From the NCBI GenBank assembly GCA_038745855.1, contig JBCDLC010000005.1, positions 44,827 to 108,826 on the forward strand: a DNA stretch of 64,000 nt, written 5' to 3'. Numbering within the stretch: the first letter of the stretch is position 1; each line of letters opens with the position of its first letter. Under the pieces are notes generated by a model, which did no database searches, was not told the DNA's origin, and was given only the letters and a program-made list of their open reading frames with translations. Position numbers and translations under genes: made by a program. Of the stretch, positions 50,303-58,863 are shown piece by piece. The DNA comes from UBA5336 sp038745855. Its GTDB lineage: Bacteria; Pseudomonadota; Alphaproteobacteria; Caulobacterales; Hyphomonadaceae.

Positions 50303-51442
50303 TCACGATCGCACGAGCATCACAACGGCTTCTGCGGCGATGCCTTCTTCCCGGCCTGTAAAGCCGAGCCTTTCCGTCGTTGTGGCCTTTACGCTCACCT
50401 GGTCAAGGGGCAGCCCCAGGCATTCAGCGGTCGATTGGCGCATGGCATCGCGGTGTGGCCCGATCTTCGGCGCTTCGCATATGATGGTGATGTCGAGATT
50501 ACCGATCTCGTATCCACGATCGCGCGCCATCCCTGCGGCGGCCTTGAGGAAAATGTCTGAAGGCGCCCCCTTCCATTGGGGGTCGGAGGGCGGGAAATGA
50601 TCGCCGATATCGCCAAGCGCCAGAGCGCCGAGGATCGCGTCGGTCAAGGTATGCCACGCCACATCGGCATCAGAATGGCCCTTCAGCGCAGCCGAGTGCG
50701 GGATCTTTAGCCCACACAGTATAACATGGTCGCCGGGTTCGAGGGCATGGACATCATAACCAGATCCCACGCGAACGTTCGGCGCTGTCAGTCCCATGAG
50801 CCGCTCCACACGGTGTCTGTCTTCAGGAAAGGTGATCTTGTCATTGGCGGCGTCGCCCTCGACCAGCGCAATTTGGGCGCCAAGTGCTTCCACCGCGGCG
50901 AGGTCGTCCACAAGGCTGTCATCGCGATCGCCGAGGGCTCGCTTGATCAACCCAAAATGAAAGCCCTGGGGGGTTTGCACCCGGTGCAGGTTCGATCGGT
51001 CGACCCCGCTAAGCCCGCCGCCCAGCTCAACCCTTTTCAGCGCGTCGGTCACCGCCAGCGCTGGGGCGGCTGCCTCGGCGCGCGTCAGGGCGTCGACCAC
51101 TCGGTCTATGACTGCTGGCGATAGTCCGGGCCGCGCGGCATCATGGATGAGGACCGCTTCTGGTGGTGTCCCACTGGCGGAGAGGGCCGCCAGTCCAGCC
51201 CGCACCGAGTCGCTCCGGCTGGCGCCTCCCGTGACCAGATCTTCAGCGTCAACGCCTAAAAATTTCTCACCCATGCCATCGGGAATAACGATCACACAGC
51301 GCCTGATGTGGGGTGATGCGACCAGAACGGCGTGGCTCCACGCCCACATGGCTTGCCCCGCAAAGGACTGGAATTGCTTTGCGAGACTGCCTTTGAACCG
51401 CTCGCCTTGTCCGGCGGCAACGAGGATGGCGTCGGTGATCAT
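50303..51442 (-). CDS. ispDF: Bifunctional IspD/IspF enzyme (MEP pathway)
   Basis: A fused enzyme of about 379 residues. The N-terminal IspD part (AAGQGERFKGSLAKQF, HDAARPGLSP, RVQTPQGFHF) makes CDP-methylerythritol. The C-terminal IspF part (VGSGYDVHALEPGDHVILCG, HSDADVAWHTLTDAILGA, TTTERLGFTGREEGIAA) makes the cyclodiphosphate. The skipped IspE is encoded elsewhere. ATG 51442 begins the IspD fold; an upstream frame to 51529 overlaps the promoter side of dusB. Confidence 0.96.
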   Translation of the reverse strand: MITDAILVAAGQGERFKGSLAKQFQSFAGQAMWAWSHAVLVASPHIRRCVIVIPDGMGEKFLGVDAEDLVTGGASRSDSVRAGLAALSASGTPPEAVLIHDAARPGLSPAVIDRVVDALTRAEAAAPALAVTDALKRVELGGGLSGVDRSNLHRVQTPQGFHFGLIKRALGDRDDSLVDDLAAVEALGAQIALVEGDAANDKITFPEDRHRVERLMGLTAPNVRVGSGYDVHALEPGDHVILCGLKIPHSAALKGHSDADVAWHTLTDAILGALALGDIGDHFPPSDPQWKGAPSDIFLKAAAGMARDRGYEIGNLDITIICEAPKIGPHRDAMRQSTAECLGLPLDQVSVKATTTERLGFTGREEGIAAEAVVMLVRS

Positions 51443-51597
51443 TACCGGCCCTGATACGCCGCTAGCGGCGGCGTGCCAATCGCCCGTACTGCTTGACTTT
51501 CGGGCAACGACTGCCTCACCACCGAGCAATAAAGGTCCGAGCGCCTGCCCATTCGGCTTGTGGCGTTCGCGTATGAGGAAGGGTGGCAGGACCCGAC

Positions 51598-52596
51598 ATG
51601 ATGGGACGTACGGGTTTCAAAGCGCCGCGGGTCTGGCTGGCACCAATGTCAGGCTCAACGGATGCGCCCATGCGGCGCCAAGCGGTTCGTTTTGGCGCGC
51701 CAGCCGTTGTGTCCGAGATGGTCGCCGGCCGCACCCTGGCTGAGGCGCGACCAGACATGGTGCGCCGTATCTGCCGCCACGAGGGCGACGCGCCTTGGAT
51801 CGTACAACTCGCTGCTCGCCAGCCTGAGGACATGGCCCACGGCACATCCCTCCTCGTCGACGCCGGTGTCGACGTCATTGACATAAATATGGGCTGTCCC
51901 GCCAAACAGGTCACAGGCGGACAGTCCGGATCTGCCCTTATGCGGGACCTTGATCTGGCTGAGCGGATCATCGTGGCCGCACTGGAAAACGCGGATGGGC
52001 GGCCTGTCACCTTGAAGATGCGGCTCGGTTGGGACCATGACAGCCTGAACGCGCCGGAATTGGCCAGGCGGGCCGAAGCCGCTGGTGTTCAGATGATCAC
52101 GGTCCATGGCCGCACCCGGTCCATGTTCTACAAGGGGCAGGCTGACTGGTCGGCCATAGCGAAGACCGTGGGCGCTGTGGAAATCCCCGTCGTCGCCAAT
52201 GGTGATATCTGCAGCGTCGACCATGCGCGCGCAGCCTTGGCAGGATCGGGAGCCCACGGTGTCATGGTGGGGCGTGCCGCGCTGGGCCAGCCCTGGATCA
52301 TCGGTCAGGTCGCTGCGGCCTTCGAGGGGCGAAACTGGTCCGCGCCAAGCCTTGCGGCGCAATACGCCAGTCTCTGCGATCAGCTTTCCGACTCCATCGA
52401 CCTCTATGGATCCAGATTAGGGGTCCGAATGATGCGTAAGCATATCTCGGCCGCCATAGAGCACGCCCCCATCAACCTCTCGGACGGCGAGCGGCGGTCT
52501 TTCCGATCTGAATCGTGCCGAATAGAGGATCCGGAAACACTCCGCAGCGCGCTCGCAGCCATTTATCTGTTAGATCCCCAGGCACGGGCCGCATGA
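51598..52596 (+). CDS. dusB: tRNA-dihydrouridine synthase (DusB/NifR3)
   Basis: About 332 residues, FMN-dependent. Blocks: LAPMSGSTDAPMRRQAVRFG, QLAARQPEDMA, DINMGCPAKQVTGGQSGSAL (with the catalytic Cys) and VHGRTRSMFYKGQADWSAIA. It reduces uridines in the tRNA D-loop. NifR3 is the old name from its place before ntrBC, kept here: its stop overlaps the ntrB ATG (ATGA). ATG 51598 is chosen; GTG 51583 is possible. Confidence 0.95.
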   Translation: MMGRTGFKAPRVWLAPMSGSTDAPMRRQAVRFGAPAVVSEMVAGRTLAEARPDMVRRICRHEGDAPWIVQLAARQPEDMAHGTSLLVDAGVDVIDINMGCPAKQVTGGQSGSALMRDLDLAERIIVAALENADGRPVTLKMRLGWDHDSLNAPELARRAEAAGVQMITVHGRTRSMFYKGQADWSAIAKTVGAVEIPVVANGDICSVDHARAALAGSGAHGVMVGRAALGQPWIIGQVAAAFEGRNWSAPSLAAQYASLCDQLSDSIDLYGSRLGVRMMRKHISAAIEHAPINLSDGERRSFRSESCRIEDPETLRSALAAIYLLDPQARAA

Positions 52597-53747
52597 CGAA
52601 AGGACAGCCCGCAGGCGCAACGGCGACAACAACAGCATCGCTGGATGTGTTGGCTGAGCATGCCCCGATTGCCCTGTTGCAGCTCGATACACACATGGTC
52701 ATCCAGGCCATCAATCCCGCAGCCGAAGCCTTACTCGGCGCATCCGCCAGAACGCTCGCCGGTCAGACGATGGGAGACAGTTTCGTCGAGAGCACAGCTC
52801 TGACGACCTTGCTCTCCTTCGCCTTCCAGACAGGCGGCGATGTTTCAGCGCCCGATATCGAGATCCGAAGCAGCCTCTTGCAACCGGCCCTGCGATTGAC
52901 GGTCAGGATCAAGAATGCGGGCCCGGACGGACTGGTTGTTGCCCTTAGCCAACCCATGACGCATGAGCGTGAAGACGGGGTGCCAGGCGTTGCCGGTATG
53001 GGCCGCATCCTTGGCCATGAGGTGAAGAACCCGCTCGCGGGCATCTCCGGCGCTGCGCAACTCATGCTCCGCCGCGGGCGTGAGGAAGATGCGGAACTCC
53101 TGGCGCTTATCCGCGATGAAGCCGGAAGGATCGAGCGCCTGATCAATCGGTTCTCTGCGTTCGAACTCTATTCACGGCCGCAATTGAAGCCAGAAAACAT
53201 CCACGAGATTTTGGACCGGGTCGTAAATACAGAAAACGCTGCATTCGGCGGCAAGGTGGTCTATCATCGAGAGTACGACCCGTCCTTACCGGCGGTGCTG
53301 GTGGACAGCGATCATCTCCATGAAGCGCTCCTCAATGTGCTCCGCAATGGCGCGGAAGCCGCCGCCTCGCAACATGCGGGCGAAGGCCAAGAACACAGCG
53401 AGGAACAGGCTCAGGGGCAAATCACCGTTTCCACGGCGTTCGAGATGAACGCCCCTGTTGCGCCGCGCACGGGGGCCGTGGCGCGTCGCGCCATCCGCAT
53501 TGACATAACCGACAACGGGCCCGGCATCGATCCGGCCAAGATCGAAGGCCTTTTCGAAGCATTCGAGAGCTCCAAGGCATCGGGCCGCGGACTCGGGCTT
53601 ACGGTGGTCAAGGAAGTGATCGCTGCCCATGGCGGTCACGTGCTGATCCATGACCCGGCGCCCGATCGAATTGGCAAAGGCCCCGGCGAGCCGACGGGAA
53701 CCCGCGTTTCCATCTACCTGCCGATCAAGCGGAAGGCTTACACATGA
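52593..53747 (+). CDS. ntrB: Nitrogen sensor kinase NtrB
   Basis: About 384 residues, soluble. A PAS domain (LDVLAEHAPIALLQLDTHMV) precedes the HisKA box (ILGHEVKNPLAGISGAAQL, phosphorylated His) and the ATPase domain (NVLRNGAEAA, ITDNGPGIDPAK, GRGLGLTVVKEVI). In the classical system PII controls its kinase/phosphatase balance. An insert rich in Glu/Gln (HAGEGQEHSEEQAQGQ) lies inside the ATPase domain. Start and stop overlap dusB and ntrC by four bases each. Confidence 0.95.
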   Translation: MTKGQPAGATATTTASLDVLAEHAPIALLQLDTHMVIQAINPAAEALLGASARTLAGQTMGDSFVESTALTTLLSFAFQTGGDVSAPDIEIRSSLLQPALRLTVRIKNAGPDGLVVALSQPMTHEREDGVPGVAGMGRILGHEVKNPLAGISGAAQLMLRRGREEDAELLALIRDEAGRIERLINRFSAFELYSRPQLKPENIHEILDRVVNTENAAFGGKVVYHREYDPSLPAVLVDSDHLHEALLNVLRNGAEAAASQHAGEGQEHSEEQAQGQITVSTAFEMNAPVAPRTGAVARRAIRIDITDNGPGIDPAKIEGLFEAFESSKASGRGLGLTVVKEVIAAHGGHVLIHDPAPDRIGKGPGEPTGTRVSIYLPIKRKAYT

Positions 53748-55084
53748 AAGAGAAAACAGTCCTCCTCGCCGAGGATGATGCGAGTATCCGGCTTGTGGTG
53801 AGCCAAACGCTTGTATCGGCTGGCTACCAGGTACGGGCAACGGCCTCACCGGACGCGCTCGAGAAATGGGTGCGCAACGGCGATGGCGATGTCGTTATCA
53901 CCGATGTCTTCTTGAATGATACCGAGATCTTCGACCGGCTTCCCTCCCTGAAACTGGCAAGGCCCGAAATTCCGTTCATCGTCATGAGCGCCCAGAACAC
54001 CATTCTCACAGCAGCAACCGCAGCCGAGCAAGGCGCCTTCGAATACCTGCCCAAGCCCTTCGACATTGACGCCCTGGTCGATACGGTCAGCCGGGCGCTC
54101 AAGGGACCGAAGTCCAGCGATGCGCTGGCACCTGAGACCCGAAGGCTGATCGACCAGGCCGAACTGCCGCTCATCGGCCGGTCGGACGCGATGCAGGATG
54201 TCTACAGGGTCCTGACGCGGGTGATGAATACCGATCTGACGGTCCTGATCGAGGGGGAGACCGGGACAGGCAAGTCCCTGGCTGCGCGCGCAATCCACGA
54301 TCTTGGAAAGGGCGGCCGCGGAACATTCCTCACCCTCTCACGGGCCGACATGCTCGGCGCTGGCCCGGATTTGGACCGGTTCGAAGGGGTTACGACGCTC
54401 TACGTGGATGAGGTCTGCGATTTCCAAGCCGTTGAGCAGGCCCATCTCCTGGCCCTTTTGGACTCGCTGCCAGATCTGCGTGTGATCGCCTCAAGCCGGA
54501 AGTCGCTCGGCCCCCTTATTGAGGAGGGTCTCTTTCGCGACGATCTCTTCTACCGGCTCGTAGTCGTCCGTTTCACGATGCCGCCCTTGCGCGACCGGAA
54601 AAGTGATATTCCAGAGCTGGCGCGCACCCTTCTCTTGCGGGCGGCCAATCGCGGCCTTCCGGCGAAAACCCTCGAAGCAGCGGGTCTCGACCTTCTGACC
54701 GCCTACGATTGGCCCGGTAATGTCCGCGAACTCGAAAGCGTTATAGCGCGCCTCTGTGCCCTTGCGCCCGCCGCGTCCATATCCGCACCGGACGTCGAGC
54801 GCGAACTCCGGTCGGGCATGACAGCGAAGACTGAGCAGGGGAACGGCTTCGAGGAAGAAGTGCAAGCGCTGTTGCGCCGCCATGTGATCGGAACCCTGAT
54901 GGGGGCGACCGAGGACGATCCAACACGCGTGTACCAGGATGTCATCGAGCAGGTGGAGCGCCCGTTGATCACCCTCGCCTTGCAGGTCACGTCCGGCAAC
55001 AAGGTGAAAGCGGCTAGTCTATTGGGCGTGAATCGAAACACGTTGCGGGCGAAAATCAACGGGTTGCAGATCCCAAGCGATTGA
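53744..55084 (+). CDS. ntrC: Nitrogen regulator NtrC lacking the sigma-54 contact loop
   Basis: A 446-residue NtrC-family regulator: receiver (Asp54 in VITDVFLND), AAA+ domain (Walker A GETGTGKS at 171-178, Walker B TTLYVDE at 217-223, FRDDLFYRL, PPLRDRKSDIPELA) and Fis-type HTH at the end (NKVKAASLLGVNRNTLRAKI). Only 38 residues separate the Walker motifs, where RGTFLTLSRADMLGAGPDL stands and the usual ELFGHE...GAFTGA stretch is absent. That loop contacts sigma-54. Rhodobacter capsulatus NtrC also lacks it and works with the main sigma factor, so the same mode is likely here. Confidence 0.95.
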   Translation: MKEKTVLLAEDDASIRLVVSQTLVSAGYQVRATASPDALEKWVRNGDGDVVITDVFLNDTEIFDRLPSLKLARPEIPFIVMSAQNTILTAATAAEQGAFEYLPKPFDIDALVDTVSRALKGPKSSDALAPETRRLIDQAELPLIGRSDAMQDVYRVLTRVMNTDLTVLIEGETGTGKSLAARAIHDLGKGGRGTFLTLSRADMLGAGPDLDRFEGVTTLYVDEVCDFQAVEQAHLLALLDSLPDLRVIASSRKSLGPLIEEGLFRDDLFYRLVVVRFTMPPLRDRKSDIPELARTLLLRAANRGLPAKTLEAAGLDLLTAYDWPGNVRELESVIARLCALAPAASISAPDVERELRSGMTAKTEQGNGFEEEVQALLRRHVIGTLMGATEDDPTRVYQDVIEQVERPLITLALQVTSGNKVKAASLLGVNRNTLRAKINGLQIPSD

Positions 55085-55174
55085 AATTCGTGACATAAAT
55101 GCAACACTCTTGTGTGGCGAACGTGCATCACTGTTGCTGTAAGGTGACAAACTGGTGACGCACGGTACCCGATT

Positions 55175-57379
55175 ATGGCCATGCGTACGCTCGGATTACA
55201 GGCTACCCGTGCAAGCTGGATCCTCTTCCAGGGCCTTTTCTTTGTGGCTGCCCTTGTCGCAGCCTTTGCGACATTCATTGCCGTCTCCGATGTCAGCCCC
55301 ATTGATCCCACCCAGGGTCAGATCGCCTGGCTGCTCGGGGTAAACTTCGTGATCATTGGCTGTCTCGGCGTGCTAATCATGCGCCGGTACAGGGCGATGG
55401 GCGGCTCGCTCCGGCGCGGGGAAAGCGACCGCTTGGTGCGCCGCTTCCTCCTCCTGTTCAGTGCCGCCGCCATCGTTCCCGCTGCGATCGTTGCGATCTT
55501 CCTCGGGGCGACGATCACCCGCGGGCTCGACAACTGGTTCAACGAGCGGGTCGACACGATCGTCACCGAAACCGCCGAGGTCGCCCGCCAGAACTTCGAG
55601 GCCTTCTCCCGCGCCTTCGAAGCCGACGCCCAGGTCATGTCCATCGACATGAACAACGCCGCAGAAGGCCTGCGGACGGAAAGCCCCCTCTACCAGCCCT
55701 ACCTGTCGGCCCAATCCGCCCTGCGGGAGTTCTCGGCGGCCTATGTCGTCGACCGGTCGGGGCAGCCGCTTGTGGCGGCCGACGGGTCGGCAGATACACC
55801 TTTCATTCCGCCGGAAGAAACCGCCTTCGCCGAAGCCGACAGCGGTGTCGCTGTGCAGACGCTCTATGAGCGGACCGGGATTGCCACGGGACTGATTGCC
55901 CTAACGGACAGCCCAGGCGCCTACCTTTACGTCTACAAGGGATTTGACCGGGGACAGCTCGCACAGATGCGCCGGGCCGAGGCCGCGCTGTCTGAATACC
56001 GGGCCGCACGCACCCGGTCGGGCCGGCTGCAATGGCTTTTCGCGGTTGCCTACGCCCAGCTTGCGACGCTGGTCCTTATGCTGTCCGGACGGTTGGGACT
56101 GGAGCTCGCGGGCCAGATCACCCGCCCGATCTCAAGGCTCGCCAGTGCAGCGACGGATGTCCGCGATGGGCGGCTGACCACCCGCGTTCCGCTGCCGGCT
56201 GTGAAGGATGAACTCCATGAACTCAGCGTCAGCTTCAACGCAATGACCGAGCAGCTTGCCGAGCAGCGGGGCGCGCTGCTTGCAGCAAACATGGAGGCGG
56301 AACAACGCCGACAGTTCGTCGAAACCCTGCTGGGCTCCGTCAGCGCCGGTGTGATCCGGACCGATCCCGAGTTGCTCGTCACGGCCGCCAACGAGCCCGC
56401 CTGCGCGCTGTTGAACACCGAGGTTCTGGTCGGGCTGAACCTCTCCAGCGCGGTGGGACCCTTTGCAGTCTACGCCCGCGAAGTCGTGGAAAGCGGTGTA
56501 CCGATCGACACGTCGGTTGATCTGGTCGATGGCGATGATGTCCGCCATATCCGGCTGAAGGCGGCTCAGGACCCCACCGGCGGCTGCGTGCTCACCTTTG
56601 ACGACACGACCCGGCTCGTCTTCGCCCAGCGCCAGGTGGCCTGGCGCGACGTGGCCCGGCGCATCGCCCACGAAATCCGCAACCCGCTGACACCGATCCA
56701 GCTCTCTACCGAGCGGTTGAAACGCCGCTATGGCAGCCGTTTCGGAGCCGAGGCAGATGATGTCTTCGAGGGCTGCACAGACACGATCCTGCGCCAGGTG
56801 GACGAGCTCGGCCGGATGGTCGATGAATTCTCCAGCTTCGCGCGGATGCCGAAACCCTCCATCGCCGCCTTCGACATCGCCGGCCTCCTGAGGCAAGTCG
56901 CCTTCGCACAGCAGATGGTTACGCCTGACGTGAGCATCGCCGTTGAAGCACAACCCCACGCCATCGATTACAGCGGCGATGAACGGCTTCTAGGTCAGGC
57001 GTTCCAGAACCTCATCAAGAACGCAACTGAAGCCATCGGCCGGATGCCGGAAGACCACGAAGTGGCTGGGGTCGTCGCCATCACGCTCACCCAGGCGGGC
57101 GATGGCAGCGTCGCAATCACCATCGAGGACAATGGCCCCGGCTTTCCCGACAGCAATCGCCAGCGCCTGCTCGAACCCTACGTCACGACCCGCGAGAAGG
57201 GCACGGGCCTTGGCCTCGCCATCGTCAACCGGATCATCATGGACCATGGCGGAACCCTCAACCTCCAGGACCGCCATGATGGGCGCCCAGGAGCCCAGGT
57301 CCACATCAATCTGCCCATGAATATCGTGCACCCTGTCGGTGTCGACACCCCCGCTGAGAAAGAGAGCGAACCAGTATGA
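55175..57379 (+). CDS. ntrY: Membrane sensor kinase NtrY
   Basis: A 734-residue kinase. Three N-terminal membrane segments are followed by a periplasmic part and a fourth segment (VAYAQLATLVLMLSG), then HAMP (ITRPISRLASAATDVRDGRL), PAS, HisKA (RRIAHEIRNPLTPIQLSTER) and ATPase (NLIKNATEAIG, TREKGTGLGLAIVNRII). NtrY senses nitrogen or redox state in several species and partners NtrX. ATG 55175 lies 90 bp after ntrC, with no clear ribosome-binding site. It overlaps ntrX by four bases. Confidence 0.95.
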   Translation: MAMRTLGLQATRASWILFQGLFFVAALVAAFATFIAVSDVSPIDPTQGQIAWLLGVNFVIIGCLGVLIMRRYRAMGGSLRRGESDRLVRRFLLLFSAAAIVPAAIVAIFLGATITRGLDNWFNERVDTIVTETAEVARQNFEAFSRAFEADAQVMSIDMNNAAEGLRTESPLYQPYLSAQSALREFSAAYVVDRSGQPLVAADGSADTPFIPPEETAFAEADSGVAVQTLYERTGIATGLIALTDSPGAYLYVYKGFDRGQLAQMRRAEAALSEYRAARTRSGRLQWLFAVAYAQLATLVLMLSGRLGLELAGQITRPISRLASAATDVRDGRLTTRVPLPAVKDELHELSVSFNAMTEQLAEQRGALLAANMEAEQRRQFVETLLGSVSAGVIRTDPELLVTAANEPACALLNTEVLVGLNLSSAVGPFAVYAREVVESGVPIDTSVDLVDGDDVRHIRLKAAQDPTGGCVLTFDDTTRLVFAQRQVAWRDVARRIAHEIRNPLTPIQLSTERLKRRYGSRFGAEADDVFEGCTDTILRQVDELGRMVDEFSSFARMPKPSIAAFDIAGLLRQVAFAQQMVTPDVSIAVEAQPHAIDYSGDERLLGQAFQNLIKNATEAIGRMPEDHEVAGVVAITLTQAGDGSVAITIEDNGPGFPDSNRQRLLEPYVTTREKGTGLGLAIVNRIIMDHGGTLNLQDRHDGRPGAQVHINLPMNIVHPVGVDTPAEKESEPV

Positions 57380-58764
57380 GTACGGACATTCTGATTGTTG
57401 ATGACGAGCCCGATATCCGCGATCTCATTGGCGGCGTTCTGGAAGATGAAGGCTATGCCATCCGGACAGCGTCGACCGCGGAGACAGCGCTCGATGAAGT
57501 TCGGCGCCGGGCGCCCGGCCTCGTGGTGCTCGATGTCTGGCTACAGGGCTCCAACATGGATGGGCTGTCGCTCTTGCGCTTTCTGAAGTCCATCGACGAG
57601 CAGATGCCGGTCATTGTCATCAGTGGGCACGGTAACATTGAAACTGCCATCGCCGCGATCCGCCGGGGCGCCTATGATTTCCTTGAAAAGCCGTTCAAGG
57701 CCGATCGTCTGATCCTTTTGGTCGAGCGGGCATTGGAGAGCGCGAAGCTCAAACGGGAGAACGCGGCGCTCAAGACGCGGACGGGCTCCAGCGAGGTCTG
57801 GATCGGCGGAAGCCAGGCCGCCATCACGCTCCGCTCCCAGATCGAGAAGGTTGCCCCCACCAACTCCCGCGTCCTGATCACCGGTCCAGCGGGTGTCGGA
57901 AAAGAGCTGGTTGCGCGCTTGATCCATAGCCAGTCGATGCGTGCGGAGGGGCCGTTTGTCGTTGTCCCCGCAGCGTCGATCGAGCCCGACCAGATGGAAT
58001 TGACCCTCTTTGGAGAGGAGGACAGCCGCGGCAGGCCCACGCGGATTGGCCTCTTCGAGAAGGCGCATAATGGAACCCTGTTGCTTGATCAGGTGTCCGA
58101 CATGCCACTGAAAACGCAGAACAAGATCTTGCGCGGGCTCACAGAGCAATCGTTCCAGCGCGTTGGCGGGCATTCCAACGTTAAAGTCGACGTGCGCGTC
58201 ATGTCGACCACGACCAAGGATCTTCAGTCCGAGATCGCCGAGGGGCGGTTCAGGGAAGACCTCTACTACCGGCTTGCCGTTGTGCCCGTCATTGTTCCCA
58301 CACTTGCTGACCGCCGCGACGATATCCCTGATCTTGTCACGCACTTTACCGATCGCATTGCCGACAGTTCAGGGCTGCTTCCCCGCCGGTTTTCGGACAA
58401 GGCACAGGCGATGCTCCAGGCCATGGAGTGGCCGGGCAATGTTCGCCAGCTCCGCAACCTCGTCGAGCGGATCATGATCCTGTCTCCGGCCGATGCGAGC
58501 CATCCCGTGACGATCGAAGAGCTGCCCCGGGAAGGCAATGGCCGCAACGGCGCGGCAGCCGGCATGGACTCCGGAGAACTGGTCGGCATGTCCCTGCGCG
58601 ACGCACGGGAACAGTTCGAGCGGGAGTATCTCACCCTCCAGATCACCCGCTTCAACGGCAACATCTCCCGCACCGCCGAATTCATCGGGATGGAACGCTC
58701 GGCGCTCCACCGTAAGCTGAAAGCGCTAGGGGTTCACTCGTCACAGGTGCGCCAGGACCCTTGA
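57376..58764 (+). CDS. ntrX: Response regulator NtrX with altered ATPase motifs
   Basis: A 462-residue NtrC-family regulator. Receiver Asp53 (LVVLDVWLQG), AAA+ domain with Walker A GPAGVGKE (170-177), HTH at the end (GNISRTAEFIGMERSALHRK). The loop has LFGEEDSRGRPTRIGLFEKA with no GAFTGA, as in other NtrX. The Walker B reads GTLLLDQV: Gln239 (codon at 58090) stands where AAA+ ATPases have the catalytic Glu, so hydrolysis is probably impaired. Expected to act with NtrY in oxygen/nitrogen or envelope control. ATGA overlap with ntrY. Confidence 0.95.
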   Translation: MSTDILIVDDEPDIRDLIGGVLEDEGYAIRTASTAETALDEVRRRAPGLVVLDVWLQGSNMDGLSLLRFLKSIDEQMPVIVISGHGNIETAIAAIRRGAYDFLEKPFKADRLILLVERALESAKLKRENAALKTRTGSSEVWIGGSQAAITLRSQIEKVAPTNSRVLITGPAGVGKELVARLIHSQSMRAEGPFVVVPAASIEPDQMELTLFGEEDSRGRPTRIGLFEKAHNGTLLLDQVSDMPLKTQNKILRGLTEQSFQRVGGHSNVKVDVRVMSTTTKDLQSEIAEGRFREDLYYRLAVVPVIVPTLADRRDDIPDLVTHFTDRIADSSGLLPRRFSDKAQAMLQAMEWPGNVRQLRNLVERIMILSPADASHPVTIEELPREGNGRNGAAAGMDSGELVGMSLRDAREQFEREYLTLQITRFNGNISRTAEFIGMERSALHRKLKALGVHSSQVRQDP

Positions 58765-58863
58765 AGCGGCAGCGTGAAAGCCCTCGAAACATGCGGAACG
58801 GCAAGAACCTTGAAAGGTCCCGTGCTATATAGGGGGTGACCCTAGCGCGAGGCCCTTCACGAT

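Noticed and set aside
55085..55174. Sigma-54 promoter between ntrC and ntrY
   Set aside because: TGGC and TGTTGC occur, but the GG to GC spacing is 18 instead of 10, so the -24/-12 pattern is not met.
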